Positions 1-10,030 of a stretch of DNA of 48,082 bases are shown here, one piece after another (position 1 is the first letter of the stretch; each line of letters starts with the position of its first letter). The translations under genes were made by a program, and so were the position numbers. The notes beneath the pieces are model-generated. The model did no database searches. It was not told the DNA's origin and worked only from the letters and a program-made list of their open reading frames with translations. Location of the stretch: assembly GCF_025352015.1 (NCBI RefSeq), contig NZ_JANXUG010000096.1, forward strand, positions 1 to 48,082, given 5' to 3'. The stretch comes from Flavobacterium sp. GTDB taxonomy: Bacteria; Bacteroidota; Bacteroidia; Flavobacteriales; Flavobacteriaceae.

Positions 1-700
1 GTGCTTGGTCCTGTATAAGGATTAGCAACACTAAACGTTCCTCCTGCTGGTGAACCAACTAATGCAATGGCTGTTCCTGCACAACCTGATACATTTCCTG
101 CGGTAATTGTTGGTAACGGATTCGTGGTAATTGTAGCCGAAGCACTGGTTGCAGAGCATCCGTTTGCGTTGGTGTAGGAATAAGTATATGCGGTGCTTGG
201 TCCTGTATAAGGATTCGCAACACTAAACGTTCCTCCTGCTGGTGAACCAACTAATGCAATGGCTGTTCCTGCACAACCTGATACATTTCCTGCGGTAACT
301 GTTGGTAACGGATTCGTGGTAATTGTAGCCGAAGCACTGGCTGCTGAGCATCCGTTTCCATCGGTATAAAAATAAGTATACGTAGTGCTTGGTCCTGTAT
401 AAGGATTTGCAACACTAAACGTTCCTCCTGCTGGTGAACCAACTAATGCAATGGCTGTTCCTGCACAACCTGATACATTTCCTGCAGTAACTGTTGGTAA
501 CGGATTCGTGGTAATTGTAGCCGAAGCACTGGTTGCAGAACATCCGTTTGCGTTGGTATAGGAATAAGTATATGCGGTGCTTGGTCCTGTATAAGGATTT
601 GCAACACTAAATGTACCTCCTGCTGGTGAACCAACTAATGCGATTGATGTTCCTGTACAACCTGATACATTTCCTGCCGTCACTGTTGGTAACGGATTGA
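1..700 (-). repeat. 192-bp in-frame tandem repeat (64-residue Ig-like units)
   Basis: The same sequence recurs at exactly 192-bp spacing (for example the 10-mer at 61, 253 and 445), with a more divergent copy beginning near 635. Adjacent copies look about 92% identical by eye; differences cluster at the stretch encoding NANGC versus DGNGC. Each unit encodes 64 residues containing NPLPT, VSGCAGT and GSPAGGTFSVANPYTGPST. The array continues beyond the left edge, so the copy number is unknown. Confidence 0.95.
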
Positions 701-3700
701 CCGTAACCACCGCTGCTCCACTATTGGCTGTGCCAACACAACCACCTGTGCTTGTCACAGAAGTTATGGAATAAGTAGTATTAGAAGTTGGGGCAACAGA
801 AATATTGGTTCCGCTCACATAATTAGTTACTGTTGGACCATTGGCAATCACTACAGTGAATGGAGAAGTGCCACCAGTGATGTTGACCACTAGGTTTGTA
901 GAAGCACCTGTGCAGATGGACGTAGTTCCAGAAATACTAGCTGCGGTAGATGGCGCACTAACTGTAAGCACACCACTTACGTTGGTGGTGCCATTCCAAA
1001 AACCACCACCCGTAACATTGTAGCCGCCATATTGGAATCCGCAAGCTCCGCTTTGATATCGGTATGCATAATAATAAGTACCAGCAGTCAATGCCGAAAG
1101 AGTAGCTTGGTATTCATCGTTGTTGCCAGACTGCACGTTGAAAGTGGCAGGAATCCAATTTGTCCATGTAGATGGATTACTATTAGTGCTGCTAAAGCCC
1201 AATTCAGCAGTGATGCCTGAACCTTGTCCGGCTGCTTCGGTGACACCAGCCTTATAAACTTGTCCATAAGCTGTGTAACTTCCGGTACTACAAATATTTC
1301 CATTGGCAGGGAACTGCAAGTTTGCGTAATCAACGGGAGTACTTACTGTAACTGTCGCAGAACCTGTGAGGTCACCCGCAACAGATAAACAATTAGCATC
1401 AGATAGTGATGATACTGTATAAATGGTATTAGATGTTGGTGAAACATTTACCGAAATCGTAGGGGCAGCTCCACTGAATGGAATTGAACCTGGATTTAAC
1501 GTTCCGATTATAGTTCCTGAACCAGTAACTGCTATGTTAATAGAGGTATTGCCACCGCTGCAGATGCTTGTAGTTCCGCCCACAGATGCGGTAGGACGCG
1601 CATTGACCGTAACCGCTGCGCTACTAGCTTGTGCAGATGCACAAGAAGTAACAGAATTTGATACCACTAAATTATACACTCCCGATACAGCCGTGGTAGC
1701 TGATGTTATCGTAGGGTTTGCAGCACTACTGGTAAAACTGTTTGGACCAGTCCAAGAATATACTGGCTGTGGCAAGGCAAATGAATTTGTAGTGTTACTT
1801 GCTGGTATGGTAGCTAAAGAGTTCTGATTTGTAAACCCGAAAGCTCCTGTATTTGAAGTAGTTTGACTTAACAATTCTGCAGCAACTGGAGTTGCACTCA
1901 CAGTAGCGGCACTCAATCCTAATGAGTAAGAAATTGATGGCGTATTAGAGCTTTGTGTCATCGTACCATAAACAAATTCAATATGATTATCTATCTCATA
2001 TAGTTTAACCTGAAAATTATAACTCGCATTGGAATTTGTCGCGAAATCCTGCATATTAAACCATTCAATTGTACAAACCCTGCTACCTGTCGTTCCAGTA
2101 GTAGTATAATTTATACTATTATTTAAGTCAGCCAACGTCCCAAGATTACCTGCGGTTTGAAGGTCGTCCCAATTAGGAGCCACCATTAGTCCGCCCGATG
2201 CAACAGTCCAGCTATTAGAATATCCATAAGCACCTGTTCCACTTCCGATAGCAGAAGATGAGGTATTAAAAGTTATAAAACCATTGGTACTAACCCTAAA
2301 ATTTGTATTAGCAGTACCGTTATAATTGAAGCTAAATCCTATTGGTTGATTATCGCTTAAATTATCATCTGTACTTACACCATTACGCCATGTTGTAATA
2401 GGAGTGGCTGGAATTATTGAAGTATAGCTAGTTGCTATCGTTCTTGATGCAGTATAAGCAGTCATACCTGCACCTGCTAAAGATGATGCAGTAAATCCAG
2501 AAGTTAAAGCAATATTACCTCCAGCGCATAATGCTGTAGGAGTAGCAATTGCCGTCACACCTGTAGGTGATTGATTTAATGTTACTGTAAAATTTTGCGT
2601 TCCTGTACTCACACAACCAGCAGCATTTTTTACTGAAATAGTTCCCGTATACGTTCCTGCATTGGTATTGGATGGCACCGAAATATTTATGGCACCTCCA
2701 CCTGCAGTGCCTGCAAAGCTTGCATCGGTAACACCTACAAAGCTATTAGTTGGTGAAGCATTCCAAGTAATACTGTAAGTTACCGGGCTATTGGTTGATG
2801 CTGAATAACTTAAAGTTGGTGTTTGTATACTTGTACTTGTACAAAGATTAGCTGTTGCAGTTGCCCAAGTTGTGGTAGGTGCAAGATTAACCGTAAAGGT
2901 TGGTCCGGTTGAAGTTCCTCCGGCTGTGGTTACCGAAACGTTTCCAGTAGTTCCTGTACCAATTATAGCAACCAGTACACTACCGTTATTAGAAGTGATG
3001 GAAGAAACTGCTGTACCCCCAATAGTCACATTAGATGCTACTGCTCCACTTAAATTCGTACCGTTTATAGTAATAGACGTCCCGGCACAACCACTAGTAG
3101 AACCTAAAGAGGTAATTGTTGGTGCTGGTGGTGCGGCGATTGTTATTATATAATCTTCTGTTTCTCCAGAAGCAAAAGCTGAACACGCATCAGAACTTGT
3201 AAAGGTAGCACCTCTTGCTCTCATTCTCAAACCTACATTTCCTAAAGTTGCACCTCCAGGAACCACAATTGTGCCCGTAGCGGTACCAGTCCCAAGAGTT
3301 AATAGGAAATATTCGGAACTTTCAAAAATTCCACTTGCATTAAAGTCGACCCAAATAGCTACCTGCGTTGGTGAACCAGTTGTAGCTAGTGTTACAGGAT
3401 AAGAAAAACCGGATTGTACGGTTGCCGTATTTGAGGCGGGTGTTGGTGAAATAAACTGGTATCCATTTGTTCCAACTCCATTAGAAGAGTTTAAAGTGGT
3501 TCCCGTTAGGGTCACATTGGTTACCAAATTTGAATTGCTACTATGCAATCCAGCAGTACAATAAGGATGTGGTGTTCCTGTTACTTCTACTCCTGAAGTC
3601 CAAGTGGTTCCCAAACGAGTGAATATCTTGAATGAATAAGTCGTGAAGCTTGTTAATGCAGTAATGGTTTGTGGGGAGGCTGTTCCTTTATATACCACAA

Positions 3701-6700
3701 ATCCGTTACCTAATGTTGTACCGCTTCCATAAACTAGACTGGCTGTGTACGCTGTTCCATCACCTGTTGGTGAACCTGTATTGGCTGCCGGCGCAGCAAC
3801 AATCATTACCTCGTTGTAACAACCAGTTGGTGCTGTCCATGCTACTGAAACTGTAGTGCCGCTTACCGTAGTAGCCGAAACCGCCGTAGCATTATTTGGT
3901 ACTGCCGATGCAATAGTTTGCGTATTTCCTGCAGATAAAGTTCCTGTAGCAGTTCCTGATGAGAAGTTAGTGTTAGTTCCGTTAACTGCATTGATAGCAA
4001 TAGTGTTAGCTACTATTGCAGCACATGGGGTATCAGCAGTAATAAAGATATACCCAGTAGCTCCATTTGCTATGGTTTGTGAAGCAAAAGATGGGAATGT
4101 TTTTAAACCACCTACACCAGGTGTAGTTAAGGTAGAAAGCAAAGTAGCTGTCCCTGCATTGAAAGTAGAAGTAGCCTGGTACCATGCTTTTAAGTTTGTT
4201 ACGTCTGCAGAAATATACGTACCATTTGTTGTTACAGTTAAGCCTGTCAAAGTTGCGTTTGCAACTGTTGGTGAGAGAGCAAAACTGTATAGCCTGTTAT
4301 TAGTGCTTCCCTGAAGGATATTTGCCGCTGTAACCGTATTGTCAGCTAGCGTTATTGTAGGAACCACTGGTGCAGAAACAATAAAGGTATAATCTTCAGC
4401 TTCTCCACGAGTTCCACTGAATGTACAAGATGAAGGAGAAGTAGCATTAAAATCAGTAACCACTCTCATTCTATAATTACCTACTGCCTGGCCGCCTGGG
4501 ACACTAAATGAACCTGTTGCTGGTCCACTTATAAATGCTGCGGAGTTATAGACAGTTTCACCAGCATCAGTAAACAAGCCATTATTATTCCAATCTACAA
4601 AAATCGCAATTCCAGCTGTACCACCCACAATGGAAACGCTAAAGTTCACAGCACTACTAGGGGTTTGGTTTATGGTTGGTGTCACCGCAGTGTAGTTGAT
4701 ATAACCACCTGTAGTATAAACTGATGTGTTATTAAGATTAGTAACGCCACCACTAGTAGTAACGTTACTGATATAAGTTGTTGCTGCTGAAGATGCTGGT
4801 GTGCAATAAACAATTAAAGGTGTTGCACTTACTTCTACGCCACTGCTCCAGGTCGTACCAAGCCTTGTAAATATTTTATAGAAATATTGTGTTCCATTGG
4901 TAAGTCCTGTCACCACTTGTGGTGAAGTCGAGCCTTTATAAACAACAAAGCCACTTCCCAGAGCTGTTCCGGAACCAAATGCAAGATTGCCTGTGTAGGC
5001 ACTACCATCTCCTGAAGGAGTGCCATCATTAACTGAACCAGTTCGTGCCACTATCAATACTTCATTGAAACATCCAGTTGGGTTAGTCCATGAAACAGAG
5101 GACGAACCACCAGCAACAGATGCACCAGCGGCAGTAGCATTATTTAGAGTGAGTGTAGTAATAGTTTGTGTATTCCCCACATTTGTTGTACCCGTCAATG
5201 AACTTGAAGCAGCAAATGTAGTGTTAGCAGTAGTTACCGCATTTACAGCAATTGTGTTAGATGCTAAAGCGGCACAAGGAATATCTGCTGTAATGAAAAT
5301 ATAACCTGTGGTTCCACTAGAAATTGTTGCTGTCGTAAATGATGTGAATGTCTTATTTCCTGCTACACCTGGTGTAGTTAATGTGGATAATAAAGTAGCC
5401 GACCCCAATACAAAAGGTGTTGTCGCCTGATAATATACTTTTAGGTTAGTTACATCTGCTGATAAATAACTTCCTGTGGTAGTAATTGTGAGTCCGGTAA
5501 GATTTGCATTAGCTACTGACGAAGAAATAGCAAAACTGTAAATAGGACTATTATTGGTGCCAGGAGTTAAACTGCCCGCTACTATGTCATTGGCAGACAG
5601 CACAATGGCTGGTAGGGGTGCAGAACCTGTAAATTCATCAGCGCCAATATCTGGTGCTGTTCCTGTACCAACATATCCTGCATTTCCTTGTCGTGTTTGA
5701 CCATCATAGTCATCTGTAAAGGTGCCAATGTTTGCTGCTCCACTTTCTGCTTGCGTGGATAATCCGTTTACGAGGTGTAAGAAACCAGCATTAGCACCAG
5801 CAAAACTTTGGAAAAAAGTACCTGCTGTATTAGAAACTGTTTCAGTGACAGAAGCCGCATCTCTACTTGGCGCAACTGCAGCTTTAAAAGTTGCTAATGT
5901 AAATGCCGTGGTTCCATCATTCATTATCGAACCGGTAGCACTACTAAAAAGGTTATTATTTGAAGTAGATGCATAATTTCCTAAAGTAGCAGCAGCACTT
6001 CTACGGAAACAAGTTACTGTTCCAGTACCAACAGCGGTCGAATTATTAACAATAATATTATTTCTTAAATTTAATGTAGCAGTAGTTGCAGTGGTGCTTG
6101 CTGCATGAAAAATACCTGAAGTACCAAAATTGGCACCACTAGAAGTGCCCGTTAAATGTACTGTATTGTAGTATATATTATAATTAGCAGAAGTAGTTGT
6201 AGATGTAATACTAATTCCTCGAATAGCATCAGTAGAAATGGCAGCTGTTGCTTTTAAATCACCAATTAAATTATTATATGCGGTAACTGTCGTTCCTCCA
6301 GATAATACAATACCATTCACACCTGGAGTAGATGCAAAAGCACCGGTGGTTGACAGGTCGTATATTTTATTTTTATAAACGTTGGCTGTAGTCCCTGCAG
6401 TAACCATAATACCGTTGGTTACACCCGAAGTAGTACCTACACATGAAAGTGTATTAATGGTATTTTGAAAGATTTGTGCTGTAGTACCAGATGATGTTAT
6501 ACCAGCAACAATGGATGAAGTACTTGTGGAAGAAAGTGAATTAATAGTATTAGAAAATATATTTCCAGTTGGAGCAGAACTTGCAATACCTGTAACTGCA
6601 CCACCAGTTCCTGTTGAAGATAAACCAGTAATAGTATTATTGTTTGCAGTATGCGTTGTACCAGAAATTCCTAAATTAATTCCTATTATTGAGCCAGTCC

Positions 6701-9554
6701 CTGTTATATTGGTAATAGTGTTATTTGACAAAACGTTTCCATTTCCACCATTTCCACCACCAAAAGAACAGCTCATTGCAGTAATAGAGGAAGAACCACC
6801 TGTCCAATTGTTAAATGTATTACCATTATAAGTTTTGTTGGCAGTACCACCATCCGTGCTTATCCAGCCTGCTATTGTAGTAGCACCTGTAACAGTTATG
6901 TTAGAGAAGTTATTACTATTATGAGTAATAGTTGCCCCAGCTGCAGAAGAAGCAGAAGAAGTGCAAAGTGTAATTGTACCTCCTGCACCTGTTTTATTAA
7001 AAGCAGTAACAATCGAATTACTATTAATTGTTTGAGTACCCGTTGCAGGCACTGTAACGCTATTGCTGATAAATATTATATTCCCTGTTGTATTAACATT
7101 AAGATTTGTAAATGTATTGCTGCTGATATTTTGAGAGAGAGTTGCGCTACTATTAATAATATAAGTATGAGCAGCAGAAGCTGCTACATTATAGGTCATA
7201 CCTCTAAAATCATTTGTTTGGATAGACAAAGCGCATGTTGGTGCTCCACCAGAAGTTGATATTCCAAAAAGACTACCACTTGTAGCAGTCGAGGTCGAGA
7301 AAAATCCACTTGTTGCATTACCAAGAGCATTATTATTTATGTTTAATGCATTAACAACTGCACCTGTATTAACTATTCCTTGAATTTGTCCTGAAGTTGC
7401 TGTAGATGCCAAGCTTCTAACAATATTACTATTCAAATTAACAGTATTAGCAGCACCGCTGTTTGATATACCCAGGTTGGTACCACTAGTGGCTGTAGTG
7501 GCTGTAATCGCATTATTGATTACATTGTTTCCTGTCATATTCATCGTGCCAGGAACCGATGAATTTGTTATACCCGTAATACCATTGGTTGTAGAAGTAC
7601 TTCCACCCAAAACACAGTTTTGAACGGTATTGTTATTTATGCTCATAGTGGCAGTAGCTAACAATGGTGTTAATCCTTGATTATTGATACCTACAATACC
7701 ACCTGTGGTTGCTGCACTTGGATTATTGGTAACAGAAACTGTATTGTTATTTATTGTCGTAGTAATGGTACCAGTAGTTGGAGATGCTACGGAATAATTT
7801 TTTAAAATTCCTCCTGTTGTGACTAATTGCGCTAAAGTTGCACTTGTAATAGTATTGAAAGCAATATTATCATTTATCTGTTGATTACTAAAAACACAAT
7901 AGTTGCTACCTGTTAAAGAAATATAGCTACTAAATGCGGCACCCCCGCCCCAATTGGTTATAGTGTTACCAGTTAATACCGATGCACCTCCTATATCATT
8001 ACCATTATCAATTGCAGCAATAATAGTACCAGCACCAATAAATACAATACCATAGTTAACATTGCTTATGGAGTTAGCATATATTTTATTATTACTATTA
8101 GAACCAGTTGCCGCTGTAACCTCTGCTGAGGTAGTAACAGCAGTTGCACTGTGTCTTGTATTACTATAAATACCAAATGTATTAAGGTTAGTTCTGTTTA
8201 AAGAAATAGTACAATTTTGTATAGTATTGTTTTGAGCTCCATCAGTCAATGAAGTATAAAACAATGCCACCCCAAATTCTGTCATATTGTTTGATGCAGT
8301 AGTAGTAGTAGTATTTGCGCTATTTTCCTGCATTGTTAATCCATCAATAGTAATATAATCAGCCCCGATAATTTTAAAAATGGCATCATTAATATTTCCT
8401 GATACTTGAGGTGTAAATGCTGTGATGGTAGCCGCATTGCTACCTTGTTTTTTTATGGTAATGGTATTTAAAACCGTACCAGTTTTAGTTATAGAAATAC
8501 CTCCTGCAGTTGCAGTTTCTGTGTAAGCTGTAGCAGATGCGTCTACATAGCAAGTTACTGCCCCAGTTACTGTTCCTGCAGTAAGCGCAGTATTAAAGGC
8601 GGCAATGGTTGCATACGAAGTTGACGGAACTACGTATACACCTGCAAAGTTTGTAGGCGTACCAGCCACTTGAGTGTAAGAGTAATTGCTGCCACCATTA
8701 TTGTTTAGATTTAAAGTAGCCATGTCATGAGCACCTTGACCGTTTCCTGTGACATCTGTATTTATGGCAGCAAAACTTTTGTTACTTGAATAAATATAAT
8801 AACTTACAGCACCCAATGCTTGGTTTGGGATTATTGCCGTTCCAGTAGTTCCATTAAAAGTAATAGGCACTAATGTAGAGGAACTATAACTGTTAGTTGA
8901 ATAGCGCACATATACAAATTCGCCCGCGGACGGAGCAGCAGAAGTGGTAACAGTCACCAATACAGCATTGTTGGAAGCTGATGGCGTAGTTGCTGTAACA
9001 CTAGAAATAGTAACCGGATTAAAGTTAGTTTCCAATAACTGCATAACATTATCTGCAGAAGCATTGGCACTTACATTAAAAGTGTAGTAATTGCCGCTGG
9101 TAATAGCAGGCAATAAACCATCAGTTCCGCCGCCGCCTGCACTATACTTGGCACCATTCGCAAAAGTGGTAGGAATATATGTATTGATTGCAAGAGTATT
9201 ACCTCCACTCAATGGACGCCAGCTTGGACTATAATTTGGTGCACCAGGAGTACCTACATGGAAAGCCCATCCTGTCGTGCTTGCTCCAACACTTTGGTTA
9301 GCTTGAAAACGAGCCTGACGAAAACCGCCGACCGTATTTAAAGAAAAACGAAAGTTGGTTGGTGATGGAGTAGTCGATGTGAGTCCAGTAAATAATACAG
9401 ATGGTTGCGCAAAAGCACTGAAATTGCTCAAAAGTACCACCGCTAAAACAAGGATTCCTTTTAAAGACGTTCTAAAATAGCTACAAGCTGAATTTTTTTC
9501 TTTTCTAAGTTGAGTATCCCTACCCATTACCAAAGAAGCGTAATTTTTGTACAT
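1..9554 (-). CDS. Giant secreted multidomain surface protein, adhesin-like (3' end outside window)
   Basis: A single open frame runs from an ATG at 9554 to the window edge without a stop, about 3180 codons; the C-terminus is missing. Residues 30-49 are a hydrophobic signal peptide (ending SAFAQ); Met10 is an alternative start. In order: an N-terminal beta domain; a right-handed beta-helix-like region (about 300-1300) rich in N-T-I-x-N-N steps and closing with PDIGADEF (1301-1308), a motif common at the end of such domains; a ~415-residue module present twice (about 1309-1725 and 1726-2139), each copy with a fibronectin-III-like part and a GEVED-like end (GEAEDY near 1717, GETEDY near 2130); an IPT/TIG-like domain (about 2145-2222); a lectin- or nidogen-like domain (about 2350-2570); then Ig-like repeats ending in 64-residue near-identical copies. 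Export to the cell surface, probably by the type IX system, is inferred. A cell-surface adhesin or matrix protein is likely; the ligand is unknown. No clear -7 box was found upstream. Confidence 0.9.
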   Translation of the reverse strand, partial: MYKNYASLVMGRDTQLRKEKNSACSYFRTSLKGILVLAVVLLSNFSAFAQPSVLFTGLTSTTPSPTNFRFSLNTVGGFRQARFQANQSVGASTTGWAFHVGTPGAPNYSPSWRPLSGGNTLAINTYIPTTFANGAKYSAGGGGTDGLLPAITSGNYYTFNVSANASADNVMQLLETNFNPVTISSVTATTPSASNNAVLVTVTTSAAPSAGEFVYVRYSTNSYSSSTLVPITFNGTTGTAIIPNQALGAVSYYIYSSNKSFAAINTDVTGNGQGAHDMATLNLNNNGGSNYSYTQVAGTPTNFAGVYVVPSTSYATIAAFNTALTAGTVTGAVTCYVDASATAYTETATAGGISITKTGTVLNTITIKKQGSNAATITAFTPQVSGNINDAIFKIIGADYITIDGLTMQENSANTTTTTASNNMTEFGVALFYTSLTDGAQNNTIQNCTISLNRTNLNTFGIYSNTRHSATAVTTSAEVTAATGSNSNNKIYANSISNVNYGIVFIGAGTIIAAIDNGNDIGGASVLTGNTITNWGGGAAFSSYISLTGSNYCVFSNQQINDNIAFNTITSATLAQLVTTGGILKNYSVASPTTGTITTTINNNTVSVTNNPSAATTGGIVGINNQGLTPLLATATMSINNNTVQNCVLGGSTSTTNGITGITNSSVPGTMNMTGNNVINNAITATTATSGTNLGISNSGAANTVNLNSNIVRSLASTATSGQIQGIVNTGAVVNALNINNNALGNATSGFFSTSTATSGSLFGISTSGGAPTCALSIQTNDFRGMTYNVAASAAHTYIINSSATLSQNISSNTFTNLNVNTTGNIIFISNSVTVPATGTQTINSNSIVTAFNKTGAGGTITLCTSSASSAAGATITHNSNNFSNITVTGATTIAGWISTDGGTANKTYNGNTFNNWTGGSSSITAMSCSFGGGNGGNGNVLSNNTITNITGTGSIIGINLGISGTTHTANNNTITGLSSTGTGGAVTGIASSAPTGNIFSNTINSLSSTSTSSIVAGITSSGTTAQIFQNTINTLSCVGTTSGVTNGIMVTAGTTANVYKNKIYDLSTTGAFASTPGVNGIVLSGGTTVTAYNNLIGDLKATAAISTDAIRGISITSTTTSANYNIYYNTVHLTGTSSGANFGTSGIFHAASTTATTATLNLRNNIIVNNSTAVGTGTVTCFRRSAAATLGNYASTSNNNLFSSATGSIMNDGTTAFTLATFKAAVAPSRDAASVTETVSNTAGTFFQSFAGANAGFLHLVNGLSTQAESGAANIGTFTDDYDGQTRQGNAGYVGTGTAPDIGADEFTGSAPLPAIVLSANDIVAGSLTPGTNNSPIYSFAISSSVANANLTGLTITTTGSYLSADVTNLKVYYQATTPFVLGSATLLSTLTTPGVAGNKTFTSFTTATISSGTTGYIFITADIPCAALASNTIAVNAVTTANTTFAASSSLTGTTNVGNTQTITTLTLNNATAAGASVAGGSSSVSWTNPTGCFNEVLIVARTGSVNDGTPSGDGSAYTGNLAFGSGTALGSGFVVYKGSTSPQVVTGLTNGTQYFYKIFTRLGTTWSSGVEVSATPLIVYCTPASSAATTYISNVTTSGGVTNLNNTSVYTTGGYINYTAVTPTINQTPSSAVNFSVSIVGGTAGIAIFVDWNNNGLFTDAGETVYNSAAFISGPATGSFSVPGGQAVGNYRMRVVTDFNATSPSSCTFSGTRGEAEDYTFIVSAPVVPTITLADNTVTAANILQGSTNNRLYSFALSPTVANATLTGLTVTTNGTYISADVTNLKAWYQATSTFNAGTATLLSTLTTPGVGGLKTFPSFASQTIANGATGYIFITADTPCAAIVANTIAINAVNGTNTNFSSGTATGTLSAGNTQTIASAVPNNATAVSATTVSGTTVSVAWTAPTGCYNEVMIVAAPAANTGSPTGDGTAYTASLVYGSGTTLGNGFVVYKGTASPQTITALTSFTTYSFKIFTRLGTTWTSGVEVTGTPHPYCTAGLHSSNSNLVTNVTLTGTTLNSSNGVGTNGYQFISPTPASNTATVQSGFSYPVTLATTGSPTQVAIWVDFNASGIFESSEYFLLTLGTGTATGTIVVPGGATLGNVGLRMRARGATFTSSDACSAFASGETEDYIITIAAPPAPTITSLGSTSGCAGTSITINGTNLSGAVASNVTIGGTAVSSITSNNGSVLVAIIGTGTTGNVSVTTAGGTSTGPTFTVNLAPTTTWATATANLCTSTSIQTPTLSYSASTNSPVTYSITWNASPTNSFVGVTDASFAGTAGGGAINISVPSNTNAGTYTGTISVKNAAGCVSTGTQNFTVTLNQSPTGVTAIATPTALCAGGNIALTSGFTASSLAGAGMTAYTASRTIATSYTSIIPATPITTWRNGVSTDDNLSDNQPIGFSFNYNGTANTNFRVSTNGFITFNTSSSAIGSGTGAYGYSNSWTVASGGLMVAPNWDDLQTAGNLGTLADLNNSINYTTTGTTGSRVCTIEWFNMQDFATNSNASYNFQVKLYEIDNHIEFVYGTMTQSSNTPSISYSLGLSAATVSATPVAAELLSQTTSNTGAFGFTNQNSLATIPASNTTNSFALPQPVYSWTGPNSFTSSAANPTITSATTAVSGVYNLVVSNSVTSCASAQASSAAVTVNARPTASVGGTTSICSGGNTSINIAVTGSGTIIGTLNPGSIPFSGAAPTISVNVSPTSNTIYTVSSLSDANCLSVAGDLTGSATVTVSTPVDYANLQFPANGNICSTGSYTAYGQVYKAGVTEAAGQGSGITAELGFSSTNSNPSTWTNWIPATFNVQSGNNDEYQATLSALTAGTYYYAYRYQSGACGFQYGGYNVTGGGFWNGTTNVSGVLTVSAPSTAASISGTTSICTGASTNLVVNITGGTSPFTVVIANGPTVTNYVSGTNISVAPTSNTTYSITSVTSTGGCVGTANSGAAVVTVNPLPTVTAGNVSGCTGTSIALVGSPAGGTFSVANPYTGPSTAYTYSYTNANGCSATSASATITTNPLPTVTAGNVSGCAGTAIALVGSPAGGTFSVANPYTGPSTTYTYFYTDGNGCSAASASATITTNPLPTVTAGNVSGCAGTAIALVGSPAGGTFSVANPYTGPSTAYTYSYTNANGCSATSASATITTNPLPTITAGNVSGCAGTAIALVGSPAGGTFSVANPYTGPS
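3140..5630 (-). repeat. Diverged tandem duplication of a ~415-residue module in the giant protein
   Basis: Two consecutive blocks (about 4380-5630 and 3140-4379) encode the same domain order. Shared signposts are ADVTNLK, LLSTLTTPGV, GYIFITAD, PCAA, NTIA, PTGC-NEV, GFVVYKG, KIFTRLGTTW, SGVEV and a terminal GE-EDY. The copies are clearly diverged, so this is an old duplication, unlike the young 192-bp repeats at the C-terminal side. Confidence 0.85.
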
Positions 9555-10030
9555 ATTTATTAATTAAAATTTTAGAATGGAAAGTTACTATCTGGACTTG
9601 ACTAAAATTAATTTTACGCAAACCTTTTAATAACATTATTTTAAAATTAGATGAAATACATTTTTTGTCGTTGAAATGCAGTTTAAAAAATGTTCCGCAC
9701 TTTTTATAAAAGTTATTTCGCATAAATTAGTAATCTTTTTTTGTAAAAATACCGTCAAACAACTGTTAAAATGGTTGTTTTCATGATTTATTTATTAAGA
9801 AAAAAAGATGAAAAATTAATTTTTGACAAGAATTTATTTAAAATAAGTTATTACATTCTCAAAACAGGTAGGATTTCAAAAAGTAAGGTCGATTTTCAAA
9901 AAATCAAAAATTATGTAATTATATACCATACACTCGCCAAAGCATAAAAATGTACTGGCGATACAACTTTAATTTACAAAAAAACCGTCTCAATTGTAAT
10001 GAGACGGCACAAGTAAAAGTCATAATTATT
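9555..10030. other. A+T-rich intergenic stretch upstream of the giant gene
   Basis: Apart from the terminator at 9978-10007 I see no gene or structured element. No TAnnTTTG box is present on the minus strand, so the promoter of the giant gene is unresolved. A 67-residue open frame at 9520-9723 has no recognisable features and overlaps the giant gene's start. Confidence 0.6.
9978..10007 (-). terminator. Rho-independent terminator of the exbB-tonB-TPR operon
   Basis: An 8-bp perfect stem (CCGTCTCA with TGAGACGG), a 7-nt loop and a run of seven T on the minus strand lie 23 bp after the TPR gene's stop codon. Confidence 0.9.

Noticed and set aside
59..634. Three consecutive 63-codon open frames on the minus strand
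   Set aside because: They are off-frame readings of the 192-bp repeats; the true frame continues through them as the giant protein.
841..7259. Many plus-strand open frames of 60-150 codons
   Set aside because: They lie opposite the repeat-rich giant gene and have low-complexity V/A/P-rich translations typical of antisense shadows.
9520..9723. A 67-codon gene upstream of the giant protein
   Set aside because: It overlaps the giant gene's start, has no recognisable features and no -7 box.
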